From: Flavobacterium undicola
GTDB lineage: Bacteria; Bacteroidota; Bacteroidia; Flavobacteriales; Flavobacteriaceae
DNA: 34,596 bases
NCBI RefSeq assembly: GCF_009909155.2
Contig: NZ_JAAAPM020000034.1
Span: 1 to 34,596 of the forward strand
Direction of reading: 5' to 3'
The notes under the pieces are model-generated. The model saw only the letters and a program-made list of their open reading frames with translations, had not been told where the DNA came from and searched no databases. Both the position numbers and the translations under genes were made by a program. Shown here one piece after another: positions 26,754 to 33,470 of this stretch. The number at the start of each line of letters is the position of its first letter. Position 1 is the stretch's first letter.

Positions 26754-27077
26754 ATGGAAAATCCTTTTGAACTTATTTTAGAAAGACTGGATAGAATTGA
26801 AAAAGCTATCCAGAAACTTGACATACGAGAAGAACCTAAAGCTCTTGTAAAAGAATTGCAGAATCTGGAACAATTATCATCATACTTGAAAGTCAGCAAA
26901 TCAGCAATCTATAAACTAACATCAACAAAAGAAATTCCGCATTATAAAAATGGTCACAAACTTTATTTCAAAAAATCAGAAATCGATGAATGGATATTTT
27001 CCAAAAGAATAAAAACACAAGATGATATAAAAAAAGAAGCCATGGAATACCTTCTAAAAAAATCAAGAAAATCTTAA
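26754..27077 (+). CDS. excisionase-like HTH_17 DNA-binding protein
   Basis: 107 residues. The first 40 are a coiled coil (LERLDRIEKAIQKLD), followed by QLSSYLKVSKSAIYKLTSTK, EIPHYKNGHKLYFKKSEIDEW: the helix-turn-helix plus wing of MerR/Xis-type proteins. It is the last gene of the + strand run, 30 bases after the membrane protein, and borders the gene-free structured stretch. It may belong to the mobile element and control excision, or repress the operon before it. Confidence 0.8.
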   Translation: MENPFELILERLDRIEKAIQKLDIREEPKALVKELQNLEQLSSYLKVSKSAIYKLTSTKEIPHYKNGHKLYFKKSEIDEWIFSKRIKTQDDIKKEAMEYLLKKSRKS

Positions 27078-27175
27078 TTTCCAATACGCTATTGATTATA
27101 AAAAATGTATGATTTCATTCGGTGATAAAAAGACATTTTACATTTCATAAGCCACTCCTTTGCCAACGCTCTAAA

Positions 27176-27239
27176 AGTTTTTGTACGCCCTAAAACGTCT
27201 TTATTTAAAAAGAAATTTTAGGTAAGGGCAACAAAAACT
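27176..27239. repeat. hairpin 1 of the structured gene-free stretch
   Basis: From 27078 to 28426 I find no convincing gene. This first stem pairs AGTTTTTGT (27176-27184) with ACAAAAACT (27231-27239) and, inside, GCCCT (27187-27191) with AGGGC (27225-27229). Confidence 0.6.
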
Positions 27240-27253
27240 TTCCCCAAGCTGTG

Positions 27254-27339
27254 TTACATAATTGAGTATTATAGTTCATCACAAAGCGTTAATATTGTTT
27301 TTTGGTTTTTGTAACGAAGCTATAATATCATTTATGTAA
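27254..27339. repeat. hairpin 2 of the structured gene-free stretch
   Basis: Bases 27254-27274 (TTACATAATTGAG then TATTATAG) pair with 27320-27339 (CTATAATATCATTTATGTAA) over about 20 bp with one mismatch and one bulge; the loop is about 45 bases. Confidence 0.6.
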
Positions 27340-27361
27340 AACAGCCCCTCACCCAACGCGC

Positions 27362-27443
27362 TAGCCAGTGGCTCCAGGACAACTTTTTTTATTGCTCCCT
27401 CGCACCTGCCAGCAATAAAAAAACCGTCCTTCACCACTGGCTA
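27362..27443. repeat. hairpin 3: 82-base three-part stem-loop
   Basis: Nested arms in register: TAGCCAGTGG (27362-27371) with CCACTGGCTA (27434-27443), AGGAC (27376-27380) with GTCCT (27426-27430), and TTTTTTTATTGCT (27384-27396) with AGCAATAAAAAAA (27411-27423). The loop is 14 bases. 28 base pairs in 82 bases is far from chance and suggests a conserved RNA or single-strand DNA fold. Confidence 0.75.
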
Positions 27444-27554
27444 AAACAACATTCGCCATTTCATAGGAAGCTTTACGGAACTAAATGTTCACAAGAACTT
27501 TCACGGTCACTGTTTTTAGCAACTTTGCATTTAAATCGGTAGTGTTTGCATTGC

Positions 27555-27632
27555 TTTTATGAGTAAAAAAATGGCTTTAACCTGTAGTTGATATGCCTAT
27601 GGATAAAGCCATTTTTCTACCCATAAAACCAA
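27555..27632. repeat. hairpin 4 of the structured gene-free stretch
   Basis: A 25-bp stem with two mismatches: 27555-27579 (ending AAAAATGGCTTTA) against 27604-27628 (beginning TAAAGCCATTTTT). It extends by TTG/CAA (27551-27553 with 27630-27632). The loop is 24 bases. Confidence 0.75.
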
Positions 27633-27682
27633 AAAAGCCAGCAAGAGTGTAGTTCTTTTATTTACCAGAAACTATCGAAGTA

Positions 27683-27793
27683 ATTGTTTTCACGATGGCC
27701 AAGATGCCATAACACTTCCAAACAACTTTTTCTGTAAACTGTAAACTGAATACTGCAACCTAAATCTTGGCATCAAGCCATCATAAAAACAAT
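27683..27793. repeat. hairpin 5 of the structured gene-free stretch
   Basis: ATTGTTTT (27683-27690) with AAAACAAT (27786-27793), GATGGC (27694-27699) with GCCATC (27777-27782), and GATGCCA (27703-27709) with TGGCATC (27768-27774), interrupted by single mismatches and a one-base bulge. Confidence 0.65.
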
Positions 27794-27885
27794 CAGATAC
27801 ACCCTAGTAAGCAAATAAAAAACCACACACTTGCCTGCGCTACTGCCTCATCGCACTAGGAATTATCTTTTCATTGTTTTTGTAA

Positions 27886-27951
27886 GTATTGAAAATCACT
27901 TTACAACGTTTACCGTAATCTGAAAAATTTCCAAAAAGCGATTTTCAATAC
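27886..27951. repeat. hairpin 6 of the structured gene-free stretch
   Basis: Perfect 12-bp arms GTATTGAAAATC (27886-27897) and GATTTTCAATAC (27940-27951), with further A/T pairing outside. Confidence 0.65.
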
Positions 27952-27966
27952 ACACAAAATCAAGTC

Positions 27967-28056
27967 CAGGAAAGAGTATAAATTTTCAAATCAGAAAAAT
28001 AATCGGAATGGATTTTACATTTCTTTTTTCTGTTTTAAAAATCCATACCCTTTCTG
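27967..28056. repeat. hairpin 7 of the structured gene-free stretch
   Basis: Outer arms CAGGAAAGAGTAT (27967-27979) and ATACCCTTTCTG (28045-28056) pair with one mismatch and one bulge. An inner perfect 9-bp pair joins ATGGATTTT (28008-28016) to AAAATCCAT (28038-28046). Confidence 0.55.
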
Positions 28057-28140
28057 AAGAACTCCCATCTTCCGAATCAACTTTTTTAGATCTCATTTCA
28101 TAAGAAGTCTATCGGTCACGAGAAAAATAAAAAAATAAAT

Positions 28141-28356
28141 AAAAAGAAAGTAAAGGTAAGTTCCGGTTTCAAGAAAATCAAGTTCAAGCCCTACGGGTTT
28201 TCAATAAAATCTCCACCCTACATTTTCGCTCGCATCAACATTTGACAAGAATCAAAATTCCAATTCCGAACAACTTTATCGTAAAAAGCCGGGTAGTATT
28301 TTTTTGAAAAAACTTGCTTTTCTTGAAACCTCCACTTAATAGACGACTTTCTTTTT
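28141..28356. repeat. hairpin 8: 216-base nested inverted repeat containing a dispersed motif
   Basis: Three nested arm pairs in register: AAAAAGAAAGT (28141-28151) with ACTTTCTTTTT (28346-28356), TAAGT (28157-28161) with ACTTA (28334-28338), and a 20-bp pair matching at 19 positions (28165-28184 with 28311-28330). Inside lies GCCCTACGGGTTT, 8 bases, ATCTCCACCC (28188-28218). The same motif with the same spacing recurs at 34245-34275 in another hairpin. Confidence 0.75.
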
Positions 28357-28426
28357 TTTCCTTTTTTCTTTTAAAAAATTATATGTGTGCAGAGCGTAGC
28401 GAAGTACACCTCTAAAATCCGAAAGT

Positions 28427-28852
28427 ATGCCAAATTTTATCATCAAAACCCACCAAAAAGATACCGTTTATACAAAACCCCATTTATTCATACTGAACAA
28501 AGGAATGAACAGCGGAAAGCCACAAAAAGAGCCATTTACAAACAGTTTTGTTATCATTTTCTCAAACGAGGAAGATTGTGAGAATATTTATTTTGTCGTT
28601 TATAGTTTATGGCAAACTAAATTTTGGCATCAATTTTTAGTTGGTTCGGTTAATCCATTTTTGCGTCTTCCAGATTTCACAAAAGAATTCAATCCTAAAG
28701 CTAGTTTAATGATGCTGGAACACGAAGAGCATCAAAAAAATGTGACAGCTCTCAAACTTTTGGAGAAAAAAGAAAAACAATTTCACGAAAATATTAATTT
28801 GATTAATGATTTAAAAAAAGCTATTTTGTATCGTTATTGTAATAAAAAATAA
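28427..28852 (+). CDS. DUF6943-like small protein
   Basis: 141 residues, no signal peptide or membrane segment. The opening FIIKTHQKDT, then FILNKGMNSGKPQKEPFTN, then FVIIFSN and KFWHQFLVGSVNPFLR recall the DUF6943 family of Bacteroidota accessory proteins; the family name is from memory. A helical, Lys/Glu-rich tail follows. Function unknown. It directly follows the structured gene-free stretch and ends at a strong hairpin (28853-28867). An overlapping shorter frame from 28387 is a shadow. Confidence 0.7.
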   Translation: MPNFIIKTHQKDTVYTKPHLFILNKGMNSGKPQKEPFTNSFVIIFSNEEDCENIYFVVYSLWQTKFWHQFLVGSVNPFLRLPDFTKEFNPKASLMMLEHEEHQKNVTALKLLEKKEKQFHENINLINDLKKAILYRYCNKK

Positions 28853-28867
28853 CCCAGCAAAGCTGGG
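28853..28867 (+). terminator. hairpin terminator after the DUF6943-like gene
   Basis: CCCAGC (28853-28858), AAA loop, GCTGGG (28862-28867), directly after the TAA stop and followed by a weakly T-rich ATATTTGTTT. Confidence 0.65.
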
Positions 28868-28880
28868 ATATTTGTTTAGT

Positions 28881-28970
28881 GGACAGTCAGGAATCGAACC
28901 TGAGAAGTTAACTGCAATATGTTCGTCCCTAATTCAATATCGATTAGACTTTTCTACTTTTGGTCTGTCC
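28881..28970 (-). other. tRNA-3'-end-like sequence (degenerate tRNA or attachment site)
   Basis: Read on the minus strand, the 3' end is TCAGG-TTCGATT-CCTGA followed by CTGTCCACT: a perfect 5-bp T stem with a canonical T loop and an acceptor 3' strand. GGACAG (28965-28970) 90 bases upstream would complete six acceptor pairs. The D and anticodon arms are not canonical: the possible D loop lacks GG and the anticodon-like loop lacks U33. The 5' half also overlaps the end of an open frame. A remnant made by integration at a tRNA 3' end is more likely than a working tRNA. Confidence 0.4.
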
Positions 28971-29134
28971 GCGTTAACTCCAATCCACCTTTTCAAAAAA
29001 ATTCCAATGCCTTTCATATCTTCTAGATTTTTAATATAGTTGTAAACTGTTATTCCACCAAGTGCAAACTGGAAAAATGTTGCAGGAGGACATCTAAAAA
29101 GAATAACCGATAATAAACTAAGTATTACTAATAT
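28934..29134 (-). pseudogene. start-less small membrane-protein frame
   Basis: 66 open codons on the minus strand between TGA stops, with no ATG or GTG at the front. It would begin ILVILSLLSVILFR, a hydrophobic segment, then FFQFALGGITVYNYIKNLED and a basic tail. An ATG at 29138 lies one frame away and meets TAG after six codons, so a single-base frameshift could have broken the gene. A real but broken small membrane protein of the phage-like cassette is the most economical reading; chance coding remains possible. Confidence 0.35.
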
Positions 29135-29173
29135 TCATAAATAGTTATTTCAAATATAATCATAAAATAAAAA

Positions 29174-29199
29174 AAGTCAAGTCTATTCAGACCTGACTT
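29174..29199 (-). terminator. intrinsic terminator of the minus-strand cassette
   Basis: AAGTCAAGTCT (29174-29184) and AGACCTGACTT (29189-29199) pair at 10 of 11 positions around a 4-base loop. On the minus strand the stem is followed by a run of seven T (the A run 29169-29175 of the + strand), 42 bases past the last stop of the cassette. Confidence 0.8.
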
Positions 29200-29240
29200 T
29201 CATTTTGTCTAATCCAAAGGTCACCACAACTAGAATTAGA

Positions 29241-29417
29241 CTATTTTTTGTGCTTCTTGATGAAAATTTTGAGTACCAAAGATATTGTAAAACTGACAAT
29301 CGCCCCAAGTGTGGCAAGAATTATAGTTTTCAGTACATCTTCCGAATGTAAGTTCGGTAAAACACTCAAAAATGTACCGCCAGCGGTACCAATTACAGTC
29401 GAATTACTATGTTCCAT
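29241..29417 (-). CDS. small single-span membrane protein (58 aa)
   Basis: ATG at 29417, TAG at 29241. Residues 1-29 are polar (MEHSNSTVIG...NLHSEDVLK), residues 30-52 (TIILATLGAIVSFTISLVLK) form a transmembrane helix, and the end is basic (FIKKHKK). It overlaps the stop of the preceding minus gene by 11 bases and ends 42 bases before a terminator, so it is the last gene of the cassette. A holin- or spanin-like role is possible from size and topology only. Confidence 0.6.
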   Translation of the reverse strand: MEHSNSTVIGTAGGTFLSVLPNLHSEDVLKTIILATLGAIVSFTISLVLKIFIKKHKK

Positions 29418-29622
29418 CGGCTTTTTCGGTTGTCAATTGGCTAACTGCAGAAACGACACCTCCAGCAACCGCCAAATAACCTGCTATCGAAGTAACAATA
29501 ACTGGCAAAGCCACTGGTGCGGTCAAAATTGTTCCGCCAATGGCGACCAATGCCAAACCCACATTTCGAAGCACTTTGAAAAATTTTGGAGTTGGAGCTT
29601 TTGCTCTTTTTATTGCATTCAT
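29407..29622 (-). CDS. small two-span membrane protein (holin-like, 71 aa)
   Basis: A basic N-terminus (MNAIKRAKAPTPKFFKVLRN) is followed by two closely spaced hydrophobic helices (LALVAIGGTILTAPVALPVI and VTSIAGYLAVAGGVVSAVS) and a short polar tail. The Gly/Ala-rich hairpin resembles small holins and pore-forming peptides. It is 12 bases after the DUF5675 gene and overlaps the next small membrane gene. Confidence 0.65.
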   Translation of the reverse strand: MNAIKRAKAPTPKFFKVLRNVGLALVAIGGTILTAPVALPVIVTSIAGYLAVAGGVVSAVSQLTTEKADGT

Positions 29623-29634
29623 AAATTAATAAAT

Positions 29635-30030
29635 TTAAAATTGAACAATCAATTCAACGCTTTCGCCTTTATCTAAAGCTTTATAAACAAATTCTTTTAA
29701 TTTGGCAAAAGCTTTTCGAGACATTAGACCTAAACCTGGTCCTGAAAGTTTAGTTACTGGAGCAATACAACCATTCAATTCTTGCAAAGCATTATTGGCT
29801 GGATGAAATAGAATTAAACTTCTATTTTTTACATTAAATATTTCCAAATGCCATTGAAATTTCTTGCTGTATCGCTTTTTTATAAAATATTTCCCTTCCG
29901 GAATGCAGGAAACTTTCGTTTCGTTATTTTTCCAAGGCAATTCAATCGTATTACAGATGAATTTACCCTCACATTCGAGTTTACCGTTCGTTCCTTCAGG
30001 GAAATAAGTTCTAGTTATCGAGAAAACCAT
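29635..30030 (-). CDS. DUF5675 family protein
   Basis: 131 residues. The family pattern is clear: RTYFPEGTNGKLECEGKFIC with CNTIELPWKNNE, then CIPEGKYFIKKRYSKK, ILFHPAN and GCIAPV. DUF5675 proteins are thought to be peptidoglycan- or cell-wall-related (L,D-transpeptidase-like strands) and are often found next to phage or lysis-type genes. It shares one base with the preceding 252-aa gene (stop/start overlap at 30030) and precedes two small membrane proteins, as in a lysis cassette. The family name is from memory; activity is unproven. Confidence 0.8.
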   Translation of the reverse strand: MVFSITRTYFPEGTNGKLECEGKFICNTIELPWKNNETKVSCIPEGKYFIKKRYSKKFQWHLEIFNVKNRSLILFHPANNALQELNGCIAPVTKLSGPGLGLMSRKAFAKLKEFVYKALDKGESVELIVQF

Positions 30031-30788
30031 TATACACCGCTATCCACTTTAACAATCGATAATGGATTGTATGAGCCATTTTTCAATGGATACATTTGAC
30101 CATTTACTTCTTGATAAAACTCCAATCCCAAAGCCAAAAACAATGGTTTTGTACTAGCTGGTGTAACAGGATTAGAATGATTAATAGCAACCGATGGATT
30201 GATATCCCATGGCAAAATAGCCGATTCTGAATTAGAAACAACGAAAGTTTCTGCTTCAAAATCAATTTCAGTCCCTGCAGAAATGATTTTATAATGCGTC
30301 GAACCACTTGGTGCCGAAATCATATTCAATGGAACAAATGAAGCTAAATCGACAGTAATATCTCCAGTCACTCGGTTAATTGTTGCCACAAATGGAGCAA
30401 ACAAAGTTGTTCCCAGTTTCCCACGAATATTAAATTCAAATCCTGCTAAAAGTTCAGCTTCACCATCAATTACATTTCGTAATCCCCTAACGCTGGTTGT
30501 ATCAGCTTGAATAACTTTAATCATTTGTTGAGTTAATCGACTAACCATTCTGCTGTCCGCAGAATTTATTAAAACAGCTCTTAAAGCCGTTCTTAAAACC
30601 TTTCCGGCTTTTCCCGCTCTCCCAAACTCAGAGCCATTCTCTCGCGTTCTTTGAAACGCAGGATCGCTCGCAATTCTGCTCGCATCTATTCCGCCTTTTT
30701 CACGTGCCAAATGCCCGTCTTTTGTTTTGTAAAAAGTAATATCTCCGATAGTACCTTTCAATTTAATTATGCCTTTCTGTCTTGCCAT
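30030..30788 (-). CDS. phage-like conserved protein (252 aa)
   Basis: Begins MARQKGIIKLKGTIGDITFYK, a beta-rich start seen in a Bacteroidota family found with DUF5675. A helical, Arg-rich middle (RTRENGSEFGRAGKAGKVLR; SRLTQQMIKVIQ) follows, then beta-rich repeats of hydrophobic strands to the end. No signal peptide or membrane span. The function is unknown; structural (tail or baseplate-like) or lysis-accessory roles are guesses from context. Coupled to the next gene by a one-base overlap. Confidence 0.75.
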   Translation of the reverse strand: MARQKGIIKLKGTIGDITFYKTKDGHLAREKGGIDASRIASDPAFQRTRENGSEFGRAGKAGKVLRTALRAVLINSADSRMVSRLTQQMIKVIQADTTSVRGLRNVIDGEAELLAGFEFNIRGKLGTTLFAPFVATINRVTGDITVDLASFVPLNMISAPSGSTHYKIISAGTEIDFEAETFVVSNSESAILPWDINPSVAINHSNPVTPASTKPLFLALGLEFYQEVNGQMYPLKNGSYNPLSIVKVDSGV

Positions 30789-30806
30789 AATTTCTAAAAT
30801 TTAAGT

Positions 30807-30887
30807 TTAAAACTCACTAACTACTCCTTCATTCCGAATACTCGTTGCAACTAAATCTCGAATGATTATGGGCAAAGTTTCTATCAT
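30807..30887 (-). CDS. possible 26-aa leader peptide gene
   Basis: ATG at 30887, TAA at 30807: MIETLPIIIRDLVATSIRNE and six further residues. It ends 18 bases before the start of the 252-aa gene on the same strand. The amphipathic composition (L/I-rich with regularly placed R/E) makes it look translated, but at this length chance cannot be excluded. A small AATCACTT/AAGTGATT inverted repeat lies upstream at 30952-30974. Confidence 0.35.
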   Translation of the reverse strand: MIETLPIIIRDLVATSIRNEGVVSEF

Positions 30888-31068
30888 TTAAAACTAATTT
30901 CAAAAAGTGAATGTCAATAATGGTACTAAAGAGTATATAATTACCTGTTTTAATCACTTATTCATAAAGTGATTTCCATAACTTTGTCGAGAATCGAAGC
31001 CAATTGATTGTATGTTGAGGTTACTCAAAGGCGTACCAAAGGCATAGATAGTGTATTAAAATATAGTA

Positions 31069-31272
31069 ATGGTAGGAAGTAACACTAGGGTATGTATTTA
31101 TCCAAAAGATGTACAACGTATTACAGGTAAAACATATAGGCAGGCAAGATTGTATTTGAAAAAGGTAAAAGACAACCTCAACAAAGAGCCTCATCAATTA
31201 ATTTCGATTGAAGAATTTTGCGCCTTTTCAGGACTACAAATTGAACACGTTTTACCTTGTATTATTGGATAA
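31069..31272 (+). CDS. small HTH-like conserved flavobacterial protein (67 aa)
   Basis: MVGSNTRVCIYPKDVQRITG, then KTYRQARLYLKKVKDNL, then EFCAFSGLQIEHVLPCIIG. A two-helix DNA-binding-like core is followed by a second helix-turn-helix-like stretch. Very similar short proteins (ICIYPKDVQ-ITGK-YRQ) are frequent, unnamed, in flavobacterial genomes near mobile DNA, from memory. It is divergent from the minus-strand cassette. Function unknown. Confidence 0.65.
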   Translation: MVGSNTRVCIYPKDVQRITGKTYRQARLYLKKVKDNLNKEPHQLISIEEFCAFSGLQIEHVLPCIIG

Positions 31273-31490
31273 GCTTTGATGCTTCTACGAAGCTCTAAAA
31301 CGGTTCTTTATCCATTAAAAACTAGTTCATTAAGCAGTTCAAAGAATAGTCTAAAGTATTGTATTATATGGGAATATTGATTATATTTACATGAAATATT
31401 ATTTAACGTTCTTTATTGGTTTTTACTAGTGACCTATTTAATGACCTATCGAAACATATTACAGCTAAACCCTTATAAACACTAGCATAA

Positions 31491-31520
31491 AAAGAGAGAT
31501 ACAAATCCCTCTTTCTCCGC
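31491..31520 (+). other. tRNA-3'-end-like sequence, candidate att site
   Basis: AAATCCCTCTTTCTCCGC (31503-31520) looks like the T loop to acceptor end of a tRNA-Ser gene (canonical TTCGAATCCC...CTCCGC), but no tRNA body precedes it. About 280 bases further on lies a tyrosine recombinase gene, and such enzymes often integrate at tRNA 3' ends, leaving a partial copy. The stretch 31273-31800 otherwise holds two TGACCTAT copies (31430 region) and a terminator, and no gene that I can support. Confidence 0.4.
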
Positions 31521-31576
31521 TGAAGGCTAAAAAAGAGACTTTTCAAAGTTTTCAAAAAAGCCTATAAAAAGCGGTA

Positions 31577-31612
31577 AACCCTGCAAATCAAACGATTTGC
31601 AGGGTTTTTTCT
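31577..31612 (+). terminator. strong intrinsic terminator upstream of the integrase
   Basis: AACCCTGCAAATC (31577-31589), AAAC loop, GATTTGCAGGGTT (31594-31606): 13 perfect pairs followed by a TTTTTTCTTTT tract. It would shield the integrase gene from read-through, or end a tRNA transcript if the 31491-31520 sequence derives from one. Confidence 0.85.
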
Positions 31613-31800
31613 TTTATACCACTTTTCAATATTTATAAAATCACGCAAAATCTTTATGGCACATTCGTGGCACAGCTTGAGATTTTAAAATTGTGCCACA
31701 AAATTTCATCTTAAGTCCCGTTATCAGAGGGGTTAAGCAGGTTTACATCTTGTCTAAATTAAGTTATAATTCTACATTTACTAATATAATAAGTTGAATT

Positions 31801-33111
31801 ATGCTAGAGAAAAGCTTTGGGCTAATTTTCTTTTTGAAAGTACCCCGCCATGAAAGTAACATTAGGACCGTTTATTTCAGGATTACCGTTGATGGTATCC
31901 CAAAAGAAGCATCAACCAGACGCCAGTGGGACATTGAGCGCTGGAATCAGAAAACTGAGAGAGCAGTAGGAACAAAAGAAGATGCAAAATCGCTGAATTT
32001 TTTCCTGGATTCACTCACTACGAAAATCCATGAAATCAAAACAGAAATTATGTATACAGGAAAACCCATAACCTCCCAAAAGATTATGGATCATGTTATG
32101 GGAAGAATAACACCCAGAGCTCGGGTGCTGGAAGAATTTCAAAAACACAATGATGAAATGAAAGCCCTAATTGGTAACGGATATACAGAAGCCACACTGG
32201 AGAGATTCAATATCACTAAAAACCACGTTACAGCTTTCATTAAATTAAAATATAATGCCAGTGATTTTGAATTTGCTGATTTAAATTTTGAATTTATAAA
32301 AGATTTTGAGTTCTATCTCCGTACAGTAAGGAAATGCTCAAATAATACCACACTTAAATACATTTCCAACTTCAAAAAAATTGTAATACGAGCCATCGAT
32401 AAAGAAATCATTATCAAAGATCCATTTAAGAGTTTTAAAGGAAAGAAAACTAAAATTGTAAAGAAGCCTATTTCTGCAAAAGAATTAGCTGAACTTGAGA
32501 GACATCAATTTTCAACAGACAGACTCAATACTGTGCGTGATATTTTTGTTTTCCAATGCTATACAGGACTTGCTTACATTGACGCTTTTCAGCTTCAGAG
32601 AGCCGACATAAAAGATGGTGTTGACGGAAATCAATGGATTTTATATGAAAGACAGAAAACAAATTCTACGGCAAGAATTCCGCTTCTTCCAAAGGCTATC
32701 AAAATTCTTGAAAAATATAAAGATCATCCCTTATGCCTTAAGCGCGGAACAGTACTGCCTGTTTCTTCTAATCAGAAAATGAATGAATACCTTAAAGAAA
32801 TTGCTGAATTATGCGGTTTTCCCTTCACGCTCAATACGCATATGGCACGCAGAACATTTGGAAGTACAGTAACATTAAATAATAACGTCCCTATTAATGT
32901 TGTAAAGGAAATGCTAGGGCATTCATCAGTGAAACAGACGGAAGCTTACGCTATCACAGAACAAGCTACTATAGGTCGGGAAATGGCACTTCTGAATAAA
33001 AAACTAAAGCTTGAAAAAACTGAAATATCACAGGAAGATTTAACTACACTGAACCGATTGGAGAATGAAATAGAATTAATTAAAGAGAAATATAATATTT
33101 CATCCTTCTAG
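31801..33111 (+). CDS. CTn-type tyrosine recombinase (integrase)
   Basis: 436 residues with arm-binding N-terminus, SAM-like core-binding domain (about 100-210) and catalytic domain. Visible catalytic residues: H347-M-A-R350, H374 in LGH-SS and the nucleophile Y383 in EAYA. Box I, where the first catalytic Arg is expected, reads CYTGLA258-YIDAF, so that Arg is Ala, as in the divergent IntDOT-like branch of Bacteroidota integrases where the box I Arg is also missing. It is convergent with a minus-strand HTH pair and adjacent to a tRNA-like att candidate, consistent with an integrated element's recombination module. Confidence 0.9.
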   Translation: MLEKSFGLIFFLKVPRHESNIRTVYFRITVDGIPKEASTRRQWDIERWNQKTERAVGTKEDAKSLNFFLDSLTTKIHEIKTEIMYTGKPITSQKIMDHVMGRITPRARVLEEFQKHNDEMKALIGNGYTEATLERFNITKNHVTAFIKLKYNASDFEFADLNFEFIKDFEFYLRTVRKCSNNTTLKYISNFKKIVIRAIDKEIIIKDPFKSFKGKKTKIVKKPISAKELAELERHQFSTDRLNTVRDIFVFQCYTGLAYIDAFQLQRADIKDGVDGNQWILYERQKTNSTARIPLLPKAIKILEKYKDHPLCLKRGTVLPVSSNQKMNEYLKEIAELCGFPFTLNTHMARRTFGSTVTLNNNVPINVVKEMLGHSSVKQTEAYAITEQATIGREMALLNKKLKLEKTEISQEDLTTLNRLENEIELIKEKYNISSF

Positions 33112-33145
33112 ACATACAACTAATAAAATTTAACACTAAAAAAGG

Positions 33146-33174
33146 AAAGAGGTTATCTTATAGATAACCTCTTT
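33146..33174. terminator. bidirectional terminator between integrase and convergent HTH pair
   Basis: AAAGAGGTTATCT (33146-33158) and AGATAACCTCTTT (33162-33174) form a 13-bp perfect stem with a 3-base loop, A-rich on the left and T-rich on the right. It includes the last codons of the minus-strand gene. Confidence 0.75.
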
Positions 33175-33470
33175 TGATTTAATTCAACTTCACTTCTATA
33201 ACCTGGGTGGTAGGAAGGTTTATACTTAATATACCCCAACTCCTGAAGCTGTTTAAAATATTTATGATAAGTTGGAATTGTATTAATATGTGACAATAAC
33301 ATAATCTTATGTCGGCTGACTCTAATCCTATGTCTCTCCTTCTGCCTATATCCCAAACTTAAAATTGCTGTTAAAATAGCCAAATGCCAAACATTTAGCT
33401 GCGGATCATCCATATAAATGGATAATTGATCTATTATTTGGTCTTCTGTTTTACTATTTGTTTGATTCAT
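33153..33470 (-). CDS. winged-helix protein, short paralogue of the 10.4-kb replication-like protein
   Basis: 105 residues: NVWHLAILTAILSLGYRQK, then VSRHKIMLLSHINTIPTYHK, then YFKQLQELGYIKYKPSYHPG. This follows the same pattern as the first 100 residues of the protein at 10353-11180 (THISLYIALFQFWN; CSKATYHKCMRELNDKGYI; KYEPSFNPF). It lacks the linker and the C-terminal W-rich replication-type region, so it is more likely a regulator. It overlaps the upstream HTH gene by 17 bases, the same coupling as in the other pair. Confidence 0.75.
   Translation of the reverse strand: MNQTNSKTEDQIIDQLSIYMDDPQLNVWHLAILTAILSLGYRQKERHRIRVSRHKIMLLSHINTIPTYHKYFKQLQELGYIKYKPSYHPGYRSEVELNQKRLSIR

Noticed and set aside
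27078..28426. A CRISPR array or diversity-generating/retron element in the repeat-rich stretch
   Set aside because: The repeats are inverted pairs, each different from the next, not regularly spaced direct repeats, and no reverse transcriptase or Cas gene is present in the window.
28387..28581. A 64-codon frame before the DUF6943-like gene
   Set aside because: It overlaps the better supported 28427-28852 frame; its Lys/Tyr/Arg-rich product is not protein-like.
28881..28970. A working tRNA gene on the minus strand
   Set aside because: T arm and acceptor pairs are good, but the D loop lacks GG, the anticodon loop lacks U33 and is of the wrong size, and the 5' half overlaps coding-like sequence.
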